Positions 53,705 through 64,000 of a stretch of 64,000 bases of DNA are shown here, piece by piece (position 1 is the first letter of the stretch; every line of letters begins with the position of its first letter). The position numbers and the translations under genes were made by a program. This DNA comes from Piezodorus guildinii (taxonomy: Eukaryota > Arthropoda > Insecta > Hemiptera > Pentatomidae), in the NCBI GenBank assembly GCA_023052935.1, contig CM041297.1:94085521-94149520 (forward strand), in the 5' to 3' direction. Below the pieces are notes generated by a model. That model worked only from the letters and a program-made list of their open reading frames with translations. It was not told where the DNA came from and did not search any database.

Positions 53705-54190
53705 AAAATTTGGTGGGAGCACCAACATGTTTTACTAACCTCTCTACTAAAAATGAATTTTAAATTCACATTAATTTCAAAACAAAATACTTCATTTATT
53801 TGACATTAAATAATGATCAATATACATTATTATTAAGATTTACTAAGGATATCAGATTTTTATAACTTCCCATTACCTTATAAAATCTTATACATTAGAT
53901 AATATTTTTTCTGAAACCTTAGTTAGTAATTTTCAAATGGCAATATATACTGCTAATGCTTGAATAAATATTTTTTCAATATCAGATAAATATTTCTCCT
54001 TAAGCTAATTATAATTGTTTACATGAATTAATATTTTTCATAAAATTATAAATGAGAGAGGGTAAGTAAATTATTTTAAATAGACAAAATAAAAAATTTC
54101 CTGAAGATGGAGTTTTAAAATATTTGACATTCAAGTCCTGCCAGACTATTTCAAGATGATCCAATTGATATTAAAAAAACATTTAATAAT
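53705..54190 (+). mobile_element. Degenerate family A copy
   Basis: It begins AAATTTGGTGGGAGCACCAA with CTAACCTCT, and keeps AAGTCCTGCCAGACTATTTC further on. It is too diverged to define the 3' end. Confidence 0.5.
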
Positions 54191-55155
54191 ACATTTAGCT
54201 GTAAATTCCAGCTGATGACCTTATAGTATAATTAGTTTAGGAAGGTTATCAAATACATTAACTGTAATAGAGTATATTAATAAAGAGTAATTATATTGTT
54301 TATGTTAAGTTCATTCTATTAATATTTTTGTAATGTCATTGTTATCTTTGCAGATTAATAAAATCAGTTATAAAATAAAGTAAAAATACTCATAATTACT
54401 TTAATTTATTATAGTCAAATGTACAATAACAACATCACCAGCTGGAATTTACATATATAATAAATTTAATTAAACCATTCAGCCTTTTTTGAGAAAATTT
54501 TGAAATAGATGAGTTAATATAATCCTTAATTAATCTGTATATATTTTTTCTGTAATATTTTACATATTTCTATAACACTACGAGGAATGCACCATAAAGA
54601 TATGTTTAAATTAAAAGTTTATATTCATAGAGTGTTTAGCAAATAGTAGATTCAAATGCGTTGAAAAATCTTTCATTAAATTTCTTCTTCATCATCTTCC
54701 ATCAAGCATTGAAACTTACTATTATTAAGTTTCAATACTATATCATTAAAAGTACAATAACTGATTATAGTAACTTACTTAGAAACAGTCCTAGTCTCAC
54801 AAATGTTGATGACAAACTAATTTAGTGAATCTAAAAAACTAACCTCTTTATTATATAAAAAATATTTTATTGAACATGTAATATTTTATTAGTTGTGCCT
54901 TCAATGGCTGTGGTTATACTAAACCAGGCTAAGTGCAGTGGAAAGCAGGAAGTTGACCATGGAGTACCAAGTGCCTTAAAGGTCTTGGTGACTATATAAT
55001 ATTCCATTTTAAATACAAGGTGGAATTGTCAAGAATTGAGTTTAACAAATGAAGAACACATTTTTATTAAAAATGAGCAGTTGCATAATTTGTAAAATGG
55101 AAGTTGGTATGCTGTTAGGCAACAGGCTAACCTCCTATAGTTATTATTTTAAAAA

Positions 55156-55860
55156 AATCTGATACTCATAACACATGATTTTCCCTTACCTTAGCTGTTA
55201 AAACCAATTTAAGAAATATTAAATAAACTTGATTTAAAATTTTTGGAGTTAATTCAAATAAAAATTTGTTTAGCTTCATTAAAAACATGATTTAAATTAA
55301 ATCTGTGCTCAGATGGCAAAATGGTATAAGTCACTTGATTATTAAACATCTATGTAGCTGTTCTTATGTTCATAAAAACAAAAATTGCATTAAAAAAATA
55401 TTTTAGCTCTTTTCTCCTTTCCTTGGATACCAAATTCGTTTAGCTTATATATTATTTAGTTTTTTTTATCAATGCTAACAAGATGATAAATTCTTTAAAA
55501 TCTATTAAATTAAAGGTACTTTAGAGGAATAAATTTTAAAATATCTGTATTTAAGCCCTGTTAGACTATTACAATCAGAATGAAACCTACATGATATTAA
55601 AACCCATTAAATGTTACACTGATATAACGAGTATAGTCAAAACCGCTACAGCCATTTTTGAGCAAATCGTGCATCTGCATGGTATAAAGTAGCACGTCCG
55701 GTCAGCCAATTTTATTGAAAAAGTTGTTGTAACATCTAGGGTGTATAGTAGAAACAATTAAACGTCAGTTTCGTTCAACTTTTCGTTTTTGTGCTAGATA
55801 TAAAACTTAAATCCGAATATTTTCACGATTAAAATACTTTCCCTTACTATACATTTCTTA
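55156..55860 (+). mobile_element. Family A copy, moderately diverged
   Basis: Starts AAATCTGATACTCATAACAC with CCTTACCTTAGCTGTT, keeps AATCAGAATGAAACCTACAT and TGCATGGTATAAAGTAGC, and ends ACTTTCCCTTACTATACATT, without the last arm of the palindrome. Confidence 0.7.
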
Positions 55861-57457
55861 GTTAAAATGAAACAGTGATTAAAAATTATGTAACTGCTAG
55901 TGAAAATTCTAACAATGATAAAGATCCAGAATGACTGAATTTGAAGAGCAGATAGTTATGCCACAAGTTCTATAAGGCAATTAGGGTGGAAAAATCTCAC
56001 TATATTATTTTGGTGGTCTTAAGTTAAAAACTTAAGCTGATTAAGCAACAATATGGCAGTCTTAAAAATTAATATTTTTTCTAAAGTTGAACTTTTTGGC
56101 AATGTTTAAAGAAAGTGAGAGTTAATTTACAACTTTATTTTAAATAACAAATTTATATTTACCATTTTCCATTAAAGACCATACTCTTGGTACAAATATA
56201 AATTACTTATTAAAAGTTAGTAAAACATCCTCCAATCTAACTTATGAAATCTCTCTCTTTAGCAACTTTTTGTTTTGGTGTACTACATTACAATAACTGG
56301 CATTTTATATAATTCTTGAGACTTAATTTCTTAATAAAAATTGGTTAAATGTATTGCTTGATCAGTAAATAATGATTGTTTGTTTAAAGTTGAGTTTGAA
56401 AAAAATTGGATAGGAAGGAGGTGTAAAGTTAATGTCCATATTGACAATTAATTCCAAATATATTGATCCCAGCAATGGCTAGGAGCCCTTGGAACTCAAT
56501 TTAAGAGCATATGTATGTTCAAATAGAATAGAAGCCCAATCAAGAGGTTAGCTGCTATCAAAAAGAGCTATCTGTCGGCACAACAATGAATATTAAATGT
56601 TTATAGTTGTTTAATCACATAAACTTTTCAATTAATGCTTAGTAGAAAAATAATCTACTAATTTTTGAAAAAGTGGAATATAATTTTAAGACCTATAAAA
56701 CCCATAAATATAATAAAATATTATTAAATGTAAATTAGGTAGTTAATTATAAAACCTTGTGACAAATATTTGGCAACACTGGTATTGTTTATAAGTTATA
56801 ATAAAATTGTTTTGTGATTATTGCCAAAAATAATCTACAGAGGTATATTTTGTCACAAACTTTTTAAAAACAGAAGGTAGTTAATTGTTTGGTAAGTGTA
56901 TTTGAAATTTGTTGAAGTGTTTAAGTGACAGAATTTCATATGTGAATAAGTAGGAGAACATAAAAGAAAGAGCATAATGAGTTTAAAAATCAATGTCACC
57001 TGAATTAATCAAGTTAAATTTATATAAATACTAGCTGAACGGACAGATGATGACAGATAGTCTTAACTATGAATATCATTATCCAGCATTGGCCATAAGG
57101 AACCTACCTGCTGGATGATATATTTGCCTCTGGATCTACCAAGGAAAAGATAAATAGATATAATATATGTTATAAAGCAAGTTATTTGTAAGGAGCTCTC
57201 AAAATACTTAGTCAGCCCTGCCACCAACTATTATTAATGCACTCTTTTTTGTTGTATAGGCTGCTTCCTTAATTCACCAAGCTACAACGCTAATTTAATC
57301 CATTTCAAATTTAACCAATTTTTTCTTCTTTCATAAAAACCTCCTGACAATAACAAATACAACAGAGAAATAATTAGCGAAATTGGTCAAGCCATTTAAG
57401 CGTGATGCCGTGACCAAGGGAAAAGAGATTCATATATATATATATATATATATATGC

Positions 57458-57536
57458 TATACATTCTTGAAAGGTAGCCTGAATGAAATTACTTGTTGAT
57501 TGGCTGAGCCTTAAGTGATTATAAGACCAGTAGATA

Positions 57537-57626
<90 letters not shown>

Positions 57627-57890
57627 TGTTTTTCTTCAGCGTTAACAAGATAATCTATTTATTATTATTGATTCTACAAAATTAAAGGTACTTTAGAGGA
57701 AGAAAATTTAAAATATCGGCATTTAAGCCCTGTCAGACCATTTTTATCCAAATAAAACCTACATGATATTATATACAATGATAAAAAATATATATATATA
57801 TATATAAAGTTATCTACTGGTCTTATAATCGCTTAAGGTTCAGCCAATTAATGGGTGATTTCATTCAGGCTACCTTTCAAGAATGTATTG
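57458..57890. repeat. 82-bp inverted repeats around an AT microsatellite and a family A fragment
   Basis: The left arm (about 57459-57541) starts TACATTCTTGAAAGGTAGCC and ends AGTAGATAACTTTA. The right arm (57806-57888) is its reverse complement with a few changes. Between them lie a long (AT)n tract (57541-57620) and a family A fragment (57625-57775). A third, partial copy in the left orientation lies at about 58084-58122. Confidence 0.8.
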
Positions 57891-58145
57891 TTCTCATATT
57901 TATTCCAATTTGTGATAAAATAGAACCTTGCATTGACATGTGTTTAAAGTTTAATCTTTGAAAGAACAGCGCCCTTTCGTAGTTTATAATTTACACACAT
58001 GTCTATGTAAGACGCTATTTTATCTCACATTGGCATTAATATGAGAACTAAAAATTCTAATGTAGCTTCAATAAATTGGATTATTTATTGACTGAACCAT
58101 AAGACCAGTAAATAACTTTAACTATTAACAGTCAAGAACTAATTA

Positions 58146-58149
<4 letters not shown>

Positions 58150-58221
<72 letters not shown>

Positions 58222-58242
58222 GAGAGAGAGAGAGAGAGAGAG
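58150..58242. repeat. (AT)n followed by (AG)n microsatellite
   Basis: About 68 nt of alternating AT change to about 24 nt of alternating AG. Confidence 0.9.
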
Positions 58243-58261
58243 ATTTAAAATTACTAAGTTT

Positions 58262-58660
58262 ATTTAAAAGCTTATATTTCCATGATTTCATCATTATCAA
58301 TACTAATACATCGACTTTTCATTTGCAACTTTTTTTTTCTTAAATATTCAACTGAGCTTTGGGGCTCTACTAAACCATCAAAATCTTCCTGTATCCAATC
58401 CTTACAATCCAAAATCCTTCACGCTCCTTACTTTGTCACAAATAAAATCATCCACAATGACCTTAATGTTCCATATGTTGCTGATTTGGCCCGTTCCAGG
58501 TATTACTCCTTCCATGAAAAACTCCACTCCCGCTCTTAATCCATTAGCTTCAATCCTTGCTTCCTCTTCAATTCCTGATAATCCACCGAGGCGTCTGAAA
58601 AGAAGATGGCCTCAAGACCTTCTTGTTTAGACTCGATTTGTTGGCATTTAATTCTATGAC
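58262..58660 (+). mobile_element. Jockey-type LINE ORF2 C-terminus, frameshifted
   Basis: The frame at 58282-58539 encodes STELWGSTKPSKSSCIQSLQ, APYFVTNKIIHNDLNVPYVA and YYSFHEKL. A frame change near 58530 gives PDNPPRRLKRRWPQDLLV and a stop at 58630. It is the same LINE type as 50182-50845, on the opposite strand. The RT core is not present. Confidence 0.85.
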
Positions 58661-61600
58661 TAAGTCAGGATATGTCAACATATTCAAGAGCTATCTATCT
58701 TTTGGGACTTAAATTATATTCAAACTCCGCACACTATTTTGTTATGGTAACAGTTGACATAGAATTACGGAAAGAGAATCATTAAGGAACTGAAGTGAAT
58801 TAATGAAAGCCTGGTATAAATGACAAATTAGAACCTTTTCCTATCAATTTTAGTAGAGGATTCTTAATTCAATGTCAATTAAGGTCCCTGCATATTGGTA
58901 CAACCTCTTTATAACTAATGAATTACACCATTAAAAGTTAATAATGGTTTCTTTCATTATTATGGATTGCTTGCTTCTTCTCTTTAAATAAGAGCGTAAA
59001 ATTTAATTTCTCAGATTCCATCAAACATCATGAAAATATTTTACAATAAACTGAAATAAATGGCATGAATATGAAAGGGAAATTTATACAGATTAATTTA
59101 ACTAACACTCCTTGTGTTAATATTTGTAAACAAGAGATGCTTATTTGGTTGATTTTATTAAAATAAACAAATCTGCTATTTCTTCCATCCAAACCCAGAA
59201 TAATGAAAATTTTATGTCACAGGTTTTGTCAAAGAGATCAAAATAGCAATGAAAGATGAGTTAGGAGTGTAATTATACAGGATCACAGCCTTGTTATGAT
59301 AAACCAAGTAATAATTTAAAGTAAAATTGAACCAATTTTAATCAACTTTTGCAATTCAAAGTGATGATCTACTATTAGTAGGTCAAAAAAAAAAAAAATC
59401 TTTTTGTTGAACCTAATATTACTTGGCTGATTTGTTGAGTAATATTTGTGAATAACATTGAATTCATTCACCAGTGTTTGATTTAACTGTAAAATTGTCT
59501 TTATTTTGCACTGAAAATGGTATCATTCAGTCAGCGGTAACATCTTAAATTACATATTTCCCTGTATTTTCAAAGGTTTTTTTCTAATAAATTTCCATCA
59601 ACCTCTCCTCCAAAAAATCTCAGAACTTAATTCTCCCAAAATTAATGCCAAATTACATCTTTGAATAAATGGCATAAAAAAAAAAATTAGTCCCTTCTGT
59701 GACTGGTACCGAACCCATAGGTTCAAGTGTTGCAGGTTTTCTTTTTTAGTGTACGGGAATGCTGCAATCATTTAGTTGCATTTTTTTTTATATACAGGTT
59801 TTTTTTTAATCATACATATTTTGTATGATTATACAGATAAATATACAGAAATCATACATATTTTTGAAATTTAAATAAAGATTTGAGAGAGATAGTAGTA
59901 GAAAAAAAAAATCAAATATCGAAGATGACTAAGCCAACGTATGATTTGGGGTAAGAAATAGGAAAATTATAATAAAACTAAGTTTCTAAAAAACTGCTTT
60001 GAAAAGGGTTTTTATTATGTATAAGATACACAATGGTTATGACTAAGTTTTATAATCACCATAGTTTTGAAAATTAAATACACAGATTTGAAACTGACTA
60101 TATTTCTCAGCCTAATTACTTGATTCTAAAACTAAATAAATGTTTATTTAGCTTCAAAGGTTGTTGAGGCTGTACAATACATAAGAAATGTAATAATGAT
60201 TATATTATTTATTTGATATAGAATAACATCCAAAGGAGTTATTTTACAAAATATAAGCTAATTAGGTTTGGTATAGAAGAGCAAATGGGTGGATTTATCT
60301 CATGAAATTGAAAATCTAGAGAATAGCTTAAATAGATATTACAATTAATTACATAACAAGCATCAATTTCATGAAACAAGATAACTCATTTCAATTTATT
60401 TGCAGTTCTATTAACCAGAGAAAAAGTCAGTTATAGATCCAATGAATGAATAAATAGGTCACAATTCAGGGAAGGATAAAAGTCATAGGTTGAATTTACA
60501 CGACATCATTTCTTAACAATTTGACAGTTACCAATATTAAAAATTAACAATTTAAAAAATACTGAGTATATTAACCAAAATGAAGTAAAAAGTTACTTTG
60601 CTAATTGAACTGTTTTTAAAGTCGATGCTATTATAAAGCAACATTTACTATAATTAATAAAATTAGAGCTATTGATAACTTTTAAGTTTATTATTTGTTT
60701 CTGTGATGTCATAATTTAATAAAATAAACAATTTTTAACTTATTTTTTTTTCTTTTTCCATTTTACAATAAGATGCATATTGAAAACTCACTGAAAATAC
60801 TATAGGCAAATTACAGTCTTAAAACACTATTAATTCAAATAATATATACAAATTTAAATACATTTAAACTAATTTCAGTATAATCGACTGAAATGGAATA
60901 ACATACAAGACTACAAGTATTGAAAAAAAAAAAAAAAAGATTAAATTTCAATATCGATTGACACTTTTCTGGTAACCTTGCAAGTTACTGCTTATTAAAT
61001 CACATTTCAAGATTAGTTCCCTTTCATTTATTAATGACGCTCATCTCTCAATAGAGGATAAGGTTTAGTCTTATTTGTGATTTATATATCAATATTTGTG
61101 ATATTAATAAATATATATATATATGTATATAAATCTAAGTTTGTGTACACTTGAAATGTATGAGTAGGAAATATAAGAAGTCTATAGCCTACACTTAACG
61201 ATACAAATCACTTGCAAAACCTTCTGATACAATACAAAAATATTTCCAAATTGATAAATCCCAGGAGAATATAACATCTGCCTTATATTGTGCTGGCTCA
61301 AGACAGAATCATCGATTACAAAACATCTCATAGCTAACACTCATATATGTGTAGTTACTAAAATAATAAATAAATATGAATCATAATATTACATAAAACA
61401 ATTAGATAAGCTCTATAATGACTATAATTCTAAAAATAAACTTAGACCGTTGAAGAAAATTCAAATAAACTTTAAAAATTGATTTCAATATACAATACAG
61501 AAAATATACTATCTTTACCACAGCCTGTATGGCATCACTTTCTATGCTTAAGCATTTCTCACAACATTCTCACTACACAGTCACTTTCAAAGAACTCAAA

Positions 61601-61873
61601 GCTAAGCTCTGCATGTTAGATTTTATATACGTATAGATAGGCATAAGAGGGCAGGCCCTTTAGTGATGAAATACCTAATATAATTGATAACCTCTAATGT
61701 ATCTCAAGTGCATCGGAGAACTTGATAAGCGCTATGACAGATTAAAATAATAATCATAAGATATTTACAATGGATGCTCAACTCGATATGATCTGCTATG
61801 ATATGCATTTGTTCTCATTTTGTTAAATGTAATAACAGATTCACTTAATACGAATTGAGCATCATTTACTTAC
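58661..61873. other. AT-rich stretch free of recognised repeats
   Basis: About 3.2 kb with no SINE, LINE or family A match and no coding signal. It could be a long 3' UTR or an intron of a minus-strand gene represented by the candidate exons at 61.9 and 62.4 kb. That is inference only. Confidence 0.35.
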
Positions 61874-61966
61874 TGTAAATTTAAACCTCATCTTAATTTT
61901 GTTTTCCTCTTTTCGTTGAGCAGAATGATATTGTCGGTTCCTTCTTAGCAGAACAAAGCCTTTTCC
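61874..61966 (-). CDS. Candidate 93-nt internal exon, unknown gene
   Basis: On the minus strand an acceptor TTATACAG and a strong donor GTAAGT bound 93 nt with one open phase: GKGFVLLRRNRQYHSAQRKE plus 11 more mainly basic residues. It is a whole number of codons. I recognise no family. Splice sites of this quality occur by chance, so this is weak support. Confidence 0.27.
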
Positions 61967-62347
61967 CTGTATAAGATCACATTTAAAAAGAAATAAAAAT
62001 AAACCATTGAAAGTTTCAGTTGTGAAAATAACTTGCTTAAAACATAGTTGCCAATATATTAGTTTAAAAGCTAGTTTCAATATGATGATTACAACATTCA
62101 TATACAACTTATTCATATGCATACATAGGACCTACAGCTAGAAATACAATGACACAAGTGGAAGGTAAAGTTTATGAGGGAACATTAATATAGATACACG
62201 TATATCTTCAAACATAAAAAATATTTAAAAACTAAATGTAAAAATGCAAATGTTTTTACTTTTTTTTTTCTTTTTTAATTTATCGACAACACATTTACAT
62301 AATAGGTGAAGAAACAGTCGAGAAAATAAGTGACTAAATAGAAAAGG

Positions 62348-62442
62348 TCAACTGATGAAAGGTGAATCCAATCTGACTAGGGCATGGGCCAGGTGCGGAG
62401 TACGCAATTGTGGAACTCGGCTGCACACAACACACGTGTAAC
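62348..62442 (-). CDS. Candidate terminal exon, unknown gene
   Basis: A minus-strand acceptor TCTTCTGTTGTAG precedes a patch clearly richer in G+C than its surroundings. Two phases are open for some length: one gives YTCVVCSRVPQLRTPHLAHA plus 11 residues to a stop at 62350-62348, the other VTRVLCAAEFHNCVLRTWPM and P to an earlier stop. I recognise neither. If it is the end of a gene entering from the right edge, it and the 61874-61966 candidate cannot both be coding in the same simple transcript. Confidence 0.25.
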
Positions 62443-62757
62443 CTACAACAGAAGACATACAAAATCAAATTAAAGCCGAAATAACTATATCAGTATAAAC
62501 CAGTGGTCTCAGATTGTACAAGTTGAGAGTGACCAACCATTAGAACAATTTTAAGAACCAAACAATGTAGCAATGAGAATGTAAGAAAGGAACAAGGGGG
62601 AGTAAGTAATATTAAATGTATTTATTTATTATGAAAGCATATTCAGGACAAAAAATTGAGATAAGTTTTTTGTCAGGGACTTTATATTTAAAAAAATAAA
62701 TTAATCGAACCTGAAAAATTGGAACATTTTATTGATTTGCACACTCACAAAAGTTTT

Positions 62758-63047
62758 TTTGTTTATTCATTTAATGCCACTTTATGCTAATGAGGCTAAT
62801 TGGACGATGCTACAGTGGGAATACTAAATTTCGTCTTTCTGGGTTTTATTAGGATAGAGATCTTTAAGGGGTAACTGACATCGCACAGGCTCAGGCCCTC
62901 ATTCAACGTCACCTCCCAAGGACAGCATAATCAAGGATCAATTTTTTTTACTCCCATTAAAAAATCCTAGGGCCATCTGCCAGGTTTGAGCTTATGACTT
63001 TCGGCATAGAAAGCTGTTATGCTAGCCCCTACATCACAGGTGACCCA
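62758..63047 (-). mobile_element. SINE family 1 copy
   Basis: Complete minus-strand copy, with a tail of the TTTGTTTATTCATTTAATGC type at its left and a head with GTAGGGGCTAGCATAACAGC at its right. A short duplication AAAAGTTTT flanks it at 62749-62757 and 63048-63056. Confidence 0.8.
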
Positions 63048-63179
63048 AAAAGTTTTCATATTAAATGGAAAAATAAATAATTTAATTTCCATTAAATGAA
63101 AAAACTTTATTTTAAAAGAAAATTGAAGCATCGAACCTACTGACGTATATAAGTAGGAATATTATCCCACAATAATTTT

Positions 63180-63275
63180 TAGTTTTATGTTGACTCTTTG
63201 TAGAGGCCAATCCAAATATGCCTTCAGATTTTTAATGAGATTCAAGTTAGGTGACTAGGAAGGGGACTTTACAAA
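63180..63275 (-). pseudogene. Decayed Tc1-like transposase fragment
   Basis: The minus strand reads KSPS, a stop, then SPNLNLIKNLKAYL and DWPLQRV. This resembles the Tc1-family block SPDLNPIENLWxYL, which carries the second catalytic aspartate; here that position is Asn and a stop precedes it. No other transposase part is clear, and no terminal repeats are visible. Confidence 0.5.
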
Positions 63276-64000
63276 TGAAGGACAATGATAAATATAGACT
63301 GGATTTCCATGATTTTGCACATTTTATTTGCTTGTGTGTATCAACTTCAAACCCCGAATGCTATCCTGTTCATGTATTAGGGAATAATACATTAAAATTT
63401 TCTTTTGCATGATATTGCAAGTTTTTCCCTTTATGGGCTGAAGTGCCAATTTTTTCTTTTTATTGCAAATTTTTTGCCCTTTTGAGTTAGATTTGATGAT
63501 TAAATTTTAATATCACCATTGACCGAACCAAATTTTCTTTAATAAAAATACATAGATATATTAATAAATATTTAAAATTTCATTTTATTATTTTTCTCCA
63601 GTAAAATCCACAATTAAATTATTGGTTAAGAAGCGAAAAAATGAATGGAAATATTATGATCACTGACTTCAGTAAGTAAACACATCCATCTCATATGATG
63701 TGTTTCATTCGTTTAATGTCACTTTTGAATTAGTCACTATTGTTTACAATCCTTTAGAATTCTCGCTGAGTATTTTTTTTTTAAGTCTGATTTAAAATCT
63801 CAGATTTCCTTCTTAATTTGTAGTGGATAAAAAAAAGTTAAATATCAATGTTTACCCGAGCTTAGATCTGATGGGAAAACTGTTTTGTATTGCTTGTGAT
63901 CAGTCAAAATCAATTGGGTGTGAGAGAAAATTCTAAACAGACGCTAATTGTAAAATAGTTAAAAAAATTCTTCCTTGTTATAATTTAGCGTGCAATTTAT

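Overview
The window is AT-rich eukaryotic nuclear DNA: spliced genes with short exons, canonical GT-AG introns, long introns full of decayed transposons, tRNA-derived SINEs and (AT)n tracts. Protein content and repeat style suggest an arthropod, most likely an insect and possibly a hemipteran. The species cannot be fixed from sequence alone. All gene models below were joined by hand from splice sites, reading phase and protein-family conservation.

Layout. (1) Positions 1-7037, plus strand: the last four coding exons of the cohesin subunit Rad21; the gene begins before the window. Its introns hold a SINE, a 0.6-kb foldback element with hammerhead-like motifs, and an older inverted repeat around that foldback. 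(2) 7038-14886: Rad21 3' UTR and intergenic DNA, with copies of a roughly 0.9-kb repeat (here 'family A') and the 3' end of an I-clade LINE. (3) 14887-20358, plus strand: a complete five-exon LCMT1 gene of 314 residues, with one GC-AG intron and a repeat-filled last intron. (4) 20359-24045: intergenic, with family A fragments and a SINE that has clean target-site duplications. (5) 24046-36965, minus strand: a complete ten-exon ACADVL gene of 632 residues. Its introns carry SINEs, foldbacks and a LINE remnant, and a palindromic E-box lies about 190 bp upstream of the start codon. (6) 36966-52500: gene-poor accessory DNA with LINE fragments, nested SINEs, a mariner with an internal deletion and a composite nested repeat at 48.4-51.0 kb. 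(7) 52500-64000: AT-rich DNA with one LINE fragment, AT microsatellites, a SINE and a decayed Tc1-like fragment. Two weak candidate exons on the minus strand (61.9 and 62.4 kb) may belong to a gene entering from the right edge.

The three genes do unrelated housekeeping jobs: sister-chromatid cohesion, PP2A catalytic-subunit methylation and mitochondrial long-chain fatty-acid oxidation. They are not an operon or cluster, and I see no sign of horizontal transfer. I found no new multi-gene system. The most unusual signals are in the repeats: hammerhead-ribozyme-like cores in both arms of a foldback element, a family whose 3' end is a palindrome, and a foldback whose terminal repeats are minisatellites around back-to-back SINE heads.
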